Positions 14,228 to 20,439 of a stretch of DNA of 20,439 nucleotides are shown piece by piece (positions within the stretch are counted from its first letter, which is position 1; each line of letters starts with the position of its first letter). Origin of the DNA: an uncultured Jannaschia sp. (lineage in GTDB: Bacteria > Pseudomonadota > Alphaproteobacteria > Rhodobacterales > Rhodobacteraceae). Below the pieces are notes generated by a model that worked only from the letters and a program-made list of their open reading frames with translations, was not told the origin of the DNA and searched no databases. Location: positions 1 to 20,439 of the forward strand of contig CALFSY010000274.1 in the NCBI GenBank assembly GCA_937916365.1. Direction: 5' to 3'. A program made the translations under genes and the position numbers.

Positions 14228-14452
14228 TTACATTCCCTCCGCCTGGCTTTGTGATTGGGCGGCTTGGGTCGCCTTTTCATTCAGAACGGTTTTAACGCGC
14301 GCAACATCGCGGCGCACGGCACGCATCCGCGCGGTATTTTCCAGCTGCCCACCGGCCTGTTGAAAACGTAAGTTAAAAGCCTCTTTTTTCAACTGAATCA
14401 GGTCATCGCGCAACTGATCCGGCGTTTTTTCGCGTAAATCCTGGGCGTTCAT
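14228..14452 (-). CDS. rpmC: 50S ribosomal protein L29
   Basis: L29 sits near the peptide exit tunnel and contributes to the docking site for SRP and trigger factor. The 74-aa protein is a two-helix bundle type: LREKTPDQLRDDLIQLKKEAFNLRFQQAGGQLENTARMRAVRRDVARVKTVL is recognisable in order across residues 6-57, followed by an Ala/Gln/Ser-rich tail. In most genomes it directly follows rplP, but here the reductase-like gene intervenes and a promoter-like sequence lies about 100 nt upstream. Confidence 0.97.
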   Translation of the reverse strand: MNAQDLREKTPDQLRDDLIQLKKEAFNLRFQQAGGQLENTARMRAVRRDVARVKTVLNEKATQAAQSQSQAEGM

Positions 14453-14526
14453 GCGCCTTGGGTCCTTATCTTACATCATCAGATGGCCCTATCGCGGTTA
14501 CCATGTTGCCTGATGGGAAATAACGT

Positions 14527-14550
14527 ATGAAACGCCTCTATAGGTTTCAT
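14527..14550 (-). other. Inverted repeat at the predicted rpmC transcript start
   Basis: ATGAAAC (14527-14533) and GTTTCAT (14544-14550) form a 7-bp stem around a 10-nt loop. It overlaps the end of the TATAAT at 14549-14554. It could be an operator, the 5' hairpin of the rpmC leader, or a weak end for the reductase transcript, since no T-tract follows. Confidence 0.35.
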
Positions 14551-14579
14551 TATAAGCAGATGCAAGGGAAATTATCCAA
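14549..14579 (-). promoter_or_regulatory. Possible internal promoter for rpmC and the spc genes
   Basis: A perfect TATAAT (14549-14554) lies on the minus strand, with TTGGAT (14574-14579) 19 nt upstream, a longer spacing than ideal. It sits in the 146-nt gap between the reductase-like gene and rpmC and would give a leader of about 90 nt. A promoter here would keep the downstream ribosomal genes expressed despite the inserted gene. Confidence 0.4.
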
Positions 14580-14598
14580 ATCCCGCGCAAAATACCTT

Positions 14599-15156
14599 CT
14601 AAGATGATGGGCCTGCCCGAACCCAAATCTGGTGTAGTGTGCCATTGGCATTAAGGGTTTGTTGTGATGTTTGCCTAAAACCGGCGGCTTCAAACACAGC
14701 CATCGGATTGCGCCCGCCCTGTCCGTCAAAAATTGGCAATCCCACCCCGAATCGCACCGGTTCGATCGATAAATGCACGCAATCAATCGCACGATGGGCG
14801 AAAAACCAATCATGCACACGTGTGCCGCCTAATATCAACCCCCATGCCATCGGGCGGCGGTGATGCACCACATCGCACAAATCGGTAGGTGTTAACGTGC
14901 GCGGATCAATCCATACCTGTGTGGGGCGGCGCCACCCCGCGTATGTTGTTGAAAATATTATGCGGTGCCGATCGGGTCGGTCGGCGGCCACATGGGTGTT
15001 CCGCCCCATGATTGCCCAGGGCGCGGCATCCACATCCCGAAAAAATAATGACTGTTCTTCGGGCGAGGCCCAATTTACCGGATTATCTGTCGCATTTCGG
15101 GCGATATATCCATCGGCAGAAGCCACCACGGTAAGCGTGAACTTAGGGCGTATCAT
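14599..15156 (-). CDS. DHFR/RibD C-terminal-like reductase family protein
   Basis: This 185-aa protein resembles the dihydrofolate reductase/RibD C-terminal reductase superfamily. It has SADGYIA (13-19), MGRNTHVA (50-57), LILGGTRVHDWFF (107-119) and SIEPVRFGVGLPIFDG (130-145), the usual order of the NADPH-fold landmarks. It is not fused to a deaminase domain, so it is a stand-alone reductase-like protein. Whether it acts on a pterin, a riboflavin precursor or something else cannot be told. It lies on the same strand between rplP and rpmC, with gaps of 67 and 146 nt and no clear Shine-Dalgarno. The gaps and poor RBS contrast with the tightly packed neighbours and suggest a later insertion. Confidence 0.85.
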   Translation of the reverse strand: MIRPKFTLTVVASADGYIARNATDNPVNWASPEEQSLFFRDVDAAPWAIMGRNTHVAADRPDRHRIIFSTTYAGWRRPTQVWIDPRTLTPTDLCDVVHHRRPMAWGLILGGTRVHDWFFAHRAIDCVHLSIEPVRFGVGLPIFDGQGGRNPMAVFEAAGFRQTSQQTLNANGTLHQIWVRAGPSS

Positions 15157-15172
15157 ACCGCTTTGGAATAAG

Positions 15173-15201
15173 CGCGCGCTACGTCTTAAATATAACGCGC
15201 G
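15173..15201 (-). terminator. Weak stem-loop after rplP
   Basis: CGCGCG at 15173-15178 and 15196-15201 can pair across a 17-nt AT-rich loop just after rplP, followed on the minus strand by CTTATTCC. The stem is short and the T-tract poor, so partial termination at most. Confidence 0.25.
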
Positions 15202-15223
15202 AGACTTATGCGAATTGCCCAGT

Positions 15224-15637
15224 TCACCAATCTTCGCGCACGACTGTGCGTGTTTTAATGGGCAATTTCATCGCAGCAAGGCGCAGCGCCTCGCGCGCGA
15301 TGGGTTCGGACACACCGTCGATTTCAAACATGATGCGTCCAGGTTTTACCTTGCACGCCCAATAATCGACCGATCCTTTCCCCTTACCCATCCGCACCTC
15401 AATCGGTTTGGACGTCACAGGCGTGTCGGGAAAAATACGAATCCATACCCGTCCCTGGCGTTTCATATGGCGCGTCATAGCACGGCGGGCGGCCTCAATC
15501 TGTCGCGCGGTCACACGTTCGGGTTGCAGCGCCTTTAGCCCATAAGACCCAAAATTTAGGTCAGACCCGCCTTTAGCATCACCGCGGATACGGCCTTTGT
15601 GCATTTTGCGAAATTTTGTGCGTTTGGGTTGTAGCAT
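15224..15637 (-). CDS. rplP: 50S ribosomal protein L16
   Basis: L16 helps organise the A site and peptidyl transferase centre. The 137-aa protein starts MLQPKRTKFRKMHKGR, has FGSYGLKAL (29-37) and ARRAMTRHMKRQGRVWIRIFPD (50-71), and shows the signature KGSVDYWACKVKPGRIMFE (87-105). A strong Shine-Dalgarno, AGGAGG, lies 8 nt before the ATG, and the gene starts 12 nt after rpsC. It is usually followed directly by rpmC, but not here. Confidence 0.98.
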   Translation of the reverse strand: MLQPKRTKFRKMHKGRIRGDAKGGSDLNFGSYGLKALQPERVTARQIEAARRAMTRHMKRQGRVWIRIFPDTPVTSKPIEVRMGKGKGSVDYWACKVKPGRIMFEIDGVSEPIAREALRLAAMKLPIKTRTVVREDW

Positions 15638-15649
15638 CTTTCGATCCTC

Positions 15650-16375
15650 CTAGCGATCGCCACGGCGTGCGCCGCCACCCGCTGCCCCACGGGCAGCCGG
15701 GCCATCCTGCAGCTCTTGCGCCTTGCGATCACGAGCGGATGGGTCATGTTCCATGATCTCGCCCTTAAAAATCCAAACCTTGATCCCGATGATACCATAG
15801 GGTGTTTCGGCCTGAGCCTGCGCGTGGTCAATATCTGCCCGCAAGGTGTGCAACGGCACGCGACCTTCGCGATACCATTCGGTGCGCGCAATTTCCGCGC
15901 CCCCCAAACGGCCTGCGACATTGACCCGAATGCCCAACGCCCCCATGCGCATGGCGTTTTGCACGCCACGTTTCATTGCACGGCGGAACGATACCCGGCG
16001 TTCCAACTGTTGTGCAATGCTTTCTGCGACCAAGGCAGCGTCTAGTTCAGGTTTGCGCACCTCAACGATATTTAGATGCAATTCACTGTCTGTCATCGCG
16101 GCAAGTTTTTTGCGCAAGGTTTCAATATCGGCGCCTTTTTTGCCGATAATAACCCCAGGGCGTGCCGTATGGATCGTCACGCGGCATTTACGGTGGGGGC
16201 GTTCAATAATAACGCGGCTTACACCGGCCTGTTTACATTCAACTTCAATAAATTTGCGTATTTTCAAATCCTCAAGCAGCAAATTACCATACTCTTTCGT
16301 ATCGGCATACCAACGGCTGTCCCAGGTGCGGTTGACCTGAAGCCGCATACCAACGGGGTTAACTTTTTGTCCCAT
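15650..16375 (-). CDS. rpsC: 30S ribosomal protein S3
   Basis: S3 lies at the mRNA entry channel of the 30S subunit. The 241-aa protein starts with MGQKVNPVGMRLQVNRTWDS, has a type II KH domain with the RNA-binding loop GVIIGKKGADI (74-84), and a C-terminal domain with GRLGGAEIARTEWYREGRVPLHTLRADID in residues about 155-183. The last 25-30 residues form a Gly/Ala/Arg-rich tail, as in many alphaproteobacteria. Its ATG shares a base with the rplV stop (TAATG). Confidence 0.98.
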   Translation of the reverse strand: MGQKVNPVGMRLQVNRTWDSRWYADTKEYGNLLLEDLKIRKFIEVECKQAGVSRVIIERPHRKCRVTIHTARPGVIIGKKGADIETLRKKLAAMTDSELHLNIVEVRKPELDAALVAESIAQQLERRVSFRRAMKRGVQNAMRMGALGIRVNVAGRLGGAEIARTEWYREGRVPLHTLRADIDHAQAQAETPYGIIGIKVWIFKGEIMEHDPSARDRKAQELQDGPAARGAAGGGARRGDR

Positions 16376-16755
16376 TAGGCAGGCTCCTCAACTTGACGCA
16401 CTTTAATGGTAAGTTCCGAAAATGGTTTGTGAATACGCCCAAACCGCCCGCGCGCGCGGGGGCGGCCACGTTTCATGATTAGGTTTTTGCCCACCCATGC
16501 CTCGGCTACGATCAATTCGTCCACATCCAGCGCATGGTTATTTTCTGCGTTTGCAATGGCCGATTGTAGGCATTTTTTCACATCAATCGCGATACGTTTT
16601 TTAGAAAATGTTAAATCATTCAACGCTTTGTTGACCTTTTTACCGCGGATCATTGCCGCCACCAGGTTCAATTTTTGGGGGCTGGTGCGCAACATGCGCA
16701 ATTTTGCCATTGCTTCGTTTTCCGCCACGCGGCGGGGATTTTTATCCTGACCCAT
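16375..16755 (-). CDS. rplV: 50S ribosomal protein L22
   Basis: L22 lines the peptide exit tunnel, where its beta-hairpin contacts nascent chains. The 126-aa protein has RTSPQKLNLVAAMIRGKKV (23-41), the helix with SAIANAENNHALDVDELIV (65-83), and the tunnel hairpin region KRGRPRARGRFGRIHKPFSE (94-113). No insertion or substitution typical of macrolide resistance stands out. AAGGA lies 8 nt before the ATG, 3 nt after rpsS ends. Confidence 0.98.
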   Translation of the reverse strand: MGQDKNPRRVAENEAMAKLRMLRTSPQKLNLVAAMIRGKKVNKALNDLTFSKKRIAIDVKKCLQSAIANAENNHALDVDELIVAEAWVGKNLIMKRGRPRARGRFGRIHKPFSELTIKVRQVEEPA

Positions 16756-16758
16756 GGC

Positions 16759-17037
16759 TTATTTCCTTTTCGCTTTTTTATCCGCCGCATGACCATAATA
16801 GGTGCGGGTGGGGGAATATTCGCCAAATTTCTGGCCGATCATATCCTCGGTCACTGATACGGGAATGTGTTTCCGCCCGTTATAAACGCCAAAGGTCAAC
16901 CCCACGAATTGTGGCAAAATGGTGGATCGGCGCGACCAGATCTTAATCACTTCATTGCGCCCTGATTCGCGGGTTTTCTCTGCCTTTTTAAGAACATAGG
17001 AATCAACGAATGGTCCCTTCCAAACTGAACGTGCCAT
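16759..17037 (-). CDS. rpsS: 30S ribosomal protein S19
   Basis: S19 is in the 30S head, next to S13. The 92-aa protein starts with MARSVWKGPFVDSYVLKKAE, contains KIWSRRSTILPQFVGLTFGVYNG (33-55), and ends with the signature VTEDMIGQKFGEYSPTRTYYGHAADKK (62-88). Length and sequence are normal. It starts 3 nt after the rplB stop, with AAGGGCGG just upstream of the ATG. Confidence 0.98.
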   Translation of the reverse strand: MARSVWKGPFVDSYVLKKAEKTRESGRNEVIKIWSRRSTILPQFVGLTFGVYNGRKHIPVSVTEDMIGQKFGEYSPTRTYYGHAADKKAKRK

Positions 17038-17040
17038 GGA

Positions 17041-17883
17041 TTACCGCCCTTTCTTCCGCGCGTGCCGCGAACGGATGATAAACTTGCTAGAGGCTTTGTT
17101 TTTGTTACGGGTGCGGGCGCCTTTGGTGGGCTTGCCCCAAGGTGTTACCGGATGGCGCCCGCCCGAGGTGCGGCCTTCGCCCCCACCATGGGGGTGATCA
17201 ATCGGGTTCATCACCACACCACGCACAGATGGGCGCACACCTTTGTGGCGATTACGCCCAGCTTTGCCCAGGTTTTGGTTTGAATTATCGGGGTTAGATA
17301 CCGCGCCAACTGTGGCCATACATTCCTGCCGCACCATGCGCAATTCGCCCGAAGACAGCCGAATTTGTGCATATCCACCGTCGCGGCCAACAAATTGCGC
17401 ATAGGTGCCCGCGGATCGCGCAATTTGCCCGCCCTTGCCTGGCTTTAATTCGATGTTATGCACAATCGTGCCAATCGGCATACCGGAAAACCGCATCGCA
17501 TTGCCCGGCTTTATATCTGCCTTTTCGGCGGCAATAACTTTGTCACCCATTGCCAATCGTTGCGGCGCCAAAATATAGGATTGTTCCCCATCCTCATATT
17601 GAATCAACGCAATAAACGCGGTGCGATTGGGGTCGTATTCGATACGTTCCACCGTGGCAGGAACGTCGAATTTCGTGCGTTTGAAATCGACGACGCGATA
17701 AAGACGCTTCGCGCCTCCACCGCGTCGGCGCGCGGTAATCCGTCCGGTGTTGTTTCGACCACCGGATTTTGCCAATCCCTCTGTCAGGGATTTGACCGGG
17801 CGGCCTTTCCAAAGCTCCGAACGGTCAATCAGAACCAGCCCACGCTGGCCTGGCGTCGTTGGTTTATACGACTTAAGTGCCAT
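17041..17883 (-). CDS. rplB: 50S ribosomal protein L2
   Basis: L2 is needed for subunit association and peptidyl transferase activity. The 280-aa protein has TTPGQRGLV near the N-terminus, GGRNNTGRITARRRGGGAKR (41-60), and the C-terminal signature HPHGGGEG (230-237). H230 corresponds to the conserved histidine known as His229 in E. coli. GGAAG lies upstream of the ATG. A gap of 91 nt from rplW is the largest inside the S10 block between adjacent ribosomal genes other than rplP-rpmC. It contains a small GGGTA/TACCC hairpin at 17909-17924. Confidence 0.98.
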   Translation of the reverse strand: MALKSYKPTTPGQRGLVLIDRSELWKGRPVKSLTEGLAKSGGRNNTGRITARRRGGGAKRLYRVVDFKRTKFDVPATVERIEYDPNRTAFIALIQYEDGEQSYILAPQRLAMGDKVIAAEKADIKPGNAMRFSGMPIGTIVHNIELKPGKGGQIARSAGTYAQFVGRDGGYAQIRLSSGELRMVRQECMATVGAVSNPDNSNQNLGKAGRNRHKGVRPSVRGVVMNPIDHPHGGGEGRTSGGRHPVTPWGKPTKGARTRNKNKASSKFIIRSRHARKKGR

Positions 17884-17974
17884 GCTTTCTGTCTTCCGTT
17901 TGGGTTGCGGGTATAAAACTACCCATTAAATTTAAGGGCTATTCACCCCTGGTTATTTGAATTGGTGTTATGTC

Positions 17975-18274
17975 TTAGGATAAACCCGTTGACACATCAA
18001 TCGTGTTGCCATCCTCAAGCGTTACATACGCTTTTTTCACATCTTTGCGGGTGCCCAAACGACCGCGAAAACGTTTTGTTTTACCTTTGGTGATTAAGGT
18101 GTTGATCGCCTTGACCTTAACACCAAATAACGCCTCGACCGCCTCTTTAATGCGTGGTTTGGTCGCTTCAATCGCCACCTCAAACACCACTGCACCAGAA
18201 TCGGAGGCCAGGGTAGATTTTTCTGTGATGATCGGTTTACGGATTACATCATAATGGTTTGGTTTCACATTCAT
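17975..18274 (-). CDS. rplW: 50S ribosomal protein L23
   Basis: L23 surrounds the exit tunnel and is the docking site for trigger factor and SRP. The 99-aa protein has the start MNVKPNHYDVIRKPIITEKS, the segment EAVEALFGVKVKAINTL (44-60), and a C-terminus with KKAYVTLEDGNTIDV (80-94). GGAGG lies about 10 nt before the ATG, and the start overlaps the rplD stop by 4 nt. Confidence 0.98.
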   Translation of the reverse strand: MNVKPNHYDVIRKPIITEKSTLASDSGAVVFEVAIEATKPRIKEAVEALFGVKVKAINTLITKGKTKRFRGRLGTRKDVKKAYVTLEDGNTIDVSTGLS

Positions 18275-18891
18275 TGCAATCGCGCCTCCAACGCCTCTAA
18301 CCCGGCTTTGGTGATGACCAAGGTATCGCGTTTCAGGATGTCATAAACATTTGCCCCCATCGTGGGCAACACATCCAAATCCGCGATATTGCGCGCCGCC
18401 AAGGCAAAGTTTTCATTCACCTCTGCCCCATCAATCACCAAGACACGTTTCCACCCTAAATCCTTTACCTGTTTGGACAGGGTATTTGCCTGCGGTGTAT
18501 CCAACACAGCGGCGTCCAAAACCACCAAACGCCCCTCTGCAACCTTGGCGCTTAGCGCCATTTTCAACCCTAATTTGCGCACTTTTTTCGGTAAATCATG
18601 GGCGTGGCTACGGGGGGTAGGACCTTTATAAATACCGCCTTTGCGAAAAATCGGGGCATTGCGATCGCCATGGCGCGCGCCACCTGTGCCCTTTTGGCGA
18701 CATATTTTTTTACCCGAGTATGAGGTTTCAGATCGCGTTTTAACCTTATGCGTGCCGGCCTGCGCCTTATTGCGTTGCCACCGCACGACACGGTGCAGAA
18801 TATCGGCACGGGGTTCGACCGCAAAGATATGTGCATTTAGATCAACAGACCCCGAAACACCCCCGCTCAGTTCTATGACGTCTAATTTCAT
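18271..18891 (-). CDS. rplD: 50S ribosomal protein L4
   Basis: L4 is an early assembly protein whose loop reaches the exit tunnel. In E. coli it also represses the S10 operon. The 206-aa protein has the long RNA-binding loop with KTRSETSYSGKKICRQKGTG (51-70) and GARHGDRNAPIFRKGG (71-86), then GPTPRSHAHDLPKKVRKLGLK. The start at 18889-18891 is chosen because it forms an ATGA overlap with the rplC stop, has GGGAGG upstream and gives the family N-terminus MKLDV. A longer in-frame start at 18993 lies inside rplC. Confidence 0.97.
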   Translation of the reverse strand: MKLDVIELSGGVSGSVDLNAHIFAVEPRADILHRVVRWQRNKAQAGTHKVKTRSETSYSGKKICRQKGTGGARHGDRNAPIFRKGGIYKGPTPRSHAHDLPKKVRKLGLKMALSAKVAEGRLVVLDAAVLDTPQANTLSKQVKDLGWKRVLVIDGAEVNENFALAARNIADLDVLPTMGANVYDILKRDTLVITKAGLEALEARLQ

Positions 18892-19595
18892 TCTTCGCCT
18901 CCCTGTGCAGGTGCGGCCGTGGCACGCATGGCGGCGGGTCGTGGTGCATTTTCGGGTGCACGTTTTTTCACCGCATCTTTGATTGTCACCCAACCGCCCT
19001 TGGCGCCCGGCACGGCCCCTTTGACCATGATAAGCCCGCGATCTGCGTCCGTTTTAACCACTTGCAGGTTTTGTGTCGTCACTCGCGCGGCCCCCATGTG
19101 GCCCGCCATTTTTTTGCCTTTGAATACACGGCCCGGATCCTGACATTGGCCGGTGGATCCATGCGACCGATGGCTAATCGACACCCCGTGCGAGGCACGC
19201 AAACCACCAAAATTATGCCGTTTCATCGCGCCGGCAAACCCTTTGCCGATTGAGGTGCCGGTCACATCCACATACTGTCCTTCGATATAATGATCGGCGG
19301 CAATTTCCGCACCGACATCAATCATATTGTCGGGATCGACACGAAATTCGACCAGCTTTCGTTTCGGCTCAATCGATGTTTTCGCAAAATGACCACGCAT
19401 CGGGGCCGATACACGTTTAGCCTTTGCCGCGCCCGCCCCAAGCTGCACGGCAGAATAGCCATCTTTTTCCGGTGTGCATTGGGCCACCACCTTCAGCGCA
19501 TCAAGCTGTAAGACAGTGACAGGAACCTGTTTCCCATCTTCCAAAAACAGACGGGTCATCCCAATTTTTTTCGCAATTACGCCAGAGCGCGCCAT
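18888..19595 (-). CDS. rplC: 50S ribosomal protein L3
   Basis: L3 is one of the two assembly-initiator proteins of the 50S subunit. The 235-aa protein starts MARSGVIAKKIGMTRLFLED and has the core loop FGGLRASHGVSISHRSHGST (129-148), then GQCQDPGRVFKGKKMAGHMG (149-168). Q150 in GQ is the residue methylated by PrmB in E. coli. The C-terminal 25 residues are an Ala/Pro/Arg-rich extension. AAGGGGTG lies upstream of the ATG, 10 nt after the rpsJ stop. It overlaps rplD by 4 nt. Confidence 0.98.
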   Translation of the reverse strand: MARSGVIAKKIGMTRLFLEDGKQVPVTVLQLDALKVVAQCTPEKDGYSAVQLGAGAAKAKRVSAPMRGHFAKTSIEPKRKLVEFRVDPDNMIDVGAEIAADHYIEGQYVDVTGTSIGKGFAGAMKRHNFGGLRASHGVSISHRSHGSTGQCQDPGRVFKGKKMAGHMGAARVTTQNLQVVKTDADRGLIMVKGAVPGAKGGWVTIKDAVKKRAPENAPRPAAMRATAAPAQGGEE

Positions 19596-19605
19596 AACCC
19601 ACCCC

Positions 19606-19920
19606 TTAAACTTTGATTTCGACGTCTACGCCCGCCGCAAGGTCAAGCTTCATCAGCGCATCCACCGTTTGCGGCGTCGGATCAACAATATCAAGCAAAC
19701 GTTTATGCGTGCGAATTTCCCATTGGTCGCGCGATTTTTTATCGATATGAGGGCCGCGCAGAACCGTGAATTTTTAAATTTTATTCGGTAACGGGATCGG
19801 CCCACGAACCTGTGCACCGGTTCGTTTGGCTGTGTTCACAATCTCTTGCGTGCTGGCATCAAGCACACGGAAATCGAACGCCTTAAGGCGTATACGAATA
19901 TTCTGGCTTGCAATCGCCAT
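19606..19920 (-). pseudogene. rpsJ: 30S ribosomal protein S10 (NusE), interrupted by an in-frame TAA
   Basis: The frame from the ATG at 19918-19920 reads MAIASQNIRIRLKAFDFRVL and continues through GPIPLPNKI, then meets TAA at 19774-19776 (codon 49). The same frame resumes with KFTVLRGPHIDKKSRDQWEI and RTHKRLLDIVDPTPQTVDAL and ends in VDVEIKV at a TAA (19606-19608). That totals 104 codon positions, the normal S10 length. Family members have Glu at the interrupted site, so one base change (GAA to TAA; plus-strand C to A at 19776) explains it. No frameshift or other decay is visible. S10 is essential in the 30S head and, as NusE, in antitermination. TAA ends many neighbouring genes, so reassignment is excluded. 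A sequencing error, a very recent mutation or a second rpsJ copy are the options. AAGGA lies 7 nt before the ATG. Confidence 0.93.
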
Positions 19921-19943
19921 TGTTTTTTCCTTTTTGTTGAGAG

Positions 19944-19964
19944 GAAGGGTAGATTTTGCCCTTC
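19944..19964 (-). other. Small stem-loop in the rpsJ leader
   Basis: GAAGGG (19944-19949) pairs with CCCTTC (19959-19964) across a 9-nt loop, about 24 nt before the rpsJ start codon. It could affect rpsJ translation or be part of an S10 operon leader. No L4-type control site can be claimed from sequence alone. Confidence 0.3.
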
Positions 19965-19989
19965 ATCGAACTGGTAACATTTATTTTTA

Positions 19990-20018
19990 GGTGCGCCCTT
20001 TAGGTTTAGGGGCGCACC
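19990..20018 (-). terminator. Stem-loop between tuf and rpsJ
   Basis: GGTGCGCCC (19990-19998) and GGGCGCACC (20010-20018) form a perfect 9-bp GC-rich stem around an 11-nt loop, starting 10 nt after the tuf stop codon. On the minus strand it is followed by TAAAAATAA instead of a U-tract, so it may be a 3' stabilising hairpin or a weak terminator that lets transcription reach the S10 genes. Confidence 0.5.
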
Positions 20019-20027
20019 CTGTTTCCT

Positions 20028-20439
20028 TTACTTAACGATTTTGGCGACGACGCCTGCGCCGACGGTTCTTCCGCCTTCGCGGATGGCAAACCGCAGGCCG
20101 TCTTCCATGGCGATGGGGGCGATGAGTTCGACGTTGAATTTGAGGTTATCGCCGGGCATGACCATCTCTGTCCCCTCAGGCAGGCTGACGGTGCCGGTGA
20201 CATCGGTGGTGCGGAAATAAAACTGCGGCCGATAGTTGGCGAAAAACGGGGTGTGACGGCCGCCTTCCTCTTTGGTCAGAATGTAGGCCTCGGCCTCAAA
20301 CTGGGTGTGGGGGGTGACTGAGCCGGGCTTGCACAGCACTTGGCCGCGTTCGATGCCGTCGCGATCAACCCCGCGCAACAGCGCGCCGATGTTATCGCCG
20401 GCCTCGCCCCGATCAAGGATTTTGCGGAACATTTCGACC
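20028..20439 (-). CDS. tuf: Elongation factor Tu, C-terminal part (5' end outside window)
   Basis: EF-Tu delivers aminoacyl-tRNA to the ribosome. Only the last 136 or so residues of about 390 are present. They cover the end of domain II (VEMFRKILDRGEAGDNIGAL) and all of domain III, with GQVLCKPGS, EAEAYILTKEEGGRHTPFF, YRPQFYFRTTDVTG and the C-terminal end GRTVGAGVVAKIVK. The GTPase domain lies beyond the window. The reading frame continues open to the edge, so the methionine at 20432 is internal. It lies 107 nt upstream of rpsJ, the usual tuf-S10 linkage. Confidence 0.98.
   Translation of the reverse strand, partial: VEMFRKILDRGEAGDNIGALLRGVDRDGIERGQVLCKPGSVTPHTQFEAEAYILTKEEGGRHTPFFANYRPQFYFRTTDVTGTVSLPEGTEMVMPGDNLKFNVELIAPIAMEDGLRFAIREGGRTVGAGVVAKIVK

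Noticed and set aside
19606..19920. Stop codon reassignment as explanation for the TAA in rpsJ
   Set aside because: TAA is used as the terminal codon of many genes in this window, where readthrough would fuse or extend proteins of normal length.
1..20439. CRISPR array, insertion sequence, tRNA gene or prophage element
   Set aside because: No direct repeat-spacer pattern, transposase-like frame, tRNA-like fold or att-type repeat was seen. The window is almost fully occupied by housekeeping genes.

Overview
The window comes from an alphaproteobacterium, most likely of the Rhodobacterales/Roseobacter group. This is an inference from the ribosomal protein sequences, the meso-DAP-type MurE, the alphaproteobacterial style of FtsL, and a long mraZ leader with an internal terminator, an arrangement described in Rhodobacteraceae. 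Every recognisable gene lies on the minus strand, so the text below reads from high to low coordinates.

Ribosomal part (about 20439 to 10129): the 3' end of tuf, then the S10 and spc blocks in canonical order: rpsJ, rplC, rplD, rplW, rplB, rpsS, rplV, rpsC, rplP, then rpmC, rpsQ, rplN, rplX, rplE, rpsN, rpsH, rplF, rplR, rpsE, rpmD. Most genes overlap by 1-8 nt or are a few bases apart. There are two departures from the usual layout. A DHFR/RibD-C-like reductase gene sits between rplP and rpmC, and a possible promoter follows it. The spc block also stops after rpmD, without rplO, secY or rpmJ. The most striking single observation is that rpsJ, which encodes the essential protein S10/NusE, carries an in-frame TAA at codon 49 in an otherwise well conserved gene.

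Junction (10128 to 9266): 863 bp without a supported protein gene. It holds a weak terminator candidate after rpmD, an AT-rich stretch, a 16-bp inverted repeat that overlaps a predicted promoter and contains two GGGA boxes 10 nt apart, and a leader of about 269 nt. The leader ends in a strong intrinsic terminator about 52 nt before mraZ. This architecture matches the UpsM sRNA/5' leader known from Rhodobacter sphaeroides.

Cell-division part (9265 to 1524): mraZ, rsmH, ftsL, ftsI, murE, murF, mraY, the first half of a dcw cluster, mostly translationally coupled. These genes supply the MraZ regulator, 16S rRNA methylation, the septal transpeptidase and its FtsL partner, and peptidoglycan precursor synthesis up to lipid I. 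The usual continuation (murD, ftsW, murG and so on to ftsZ) is absent. Instead an SDR-family oxidoreductase gene overlaps the mraY stop codon.

Distal part (about 780 to 1): a possible promoter, then an overlapping pair made of a 75-aa single-pass membrane protein and a coiled-coil/TPR protein that runs off the window. The two proteins share a short motif of the form (I/V)RRSxxV, twice in the first and once at the N-terminus of the second.
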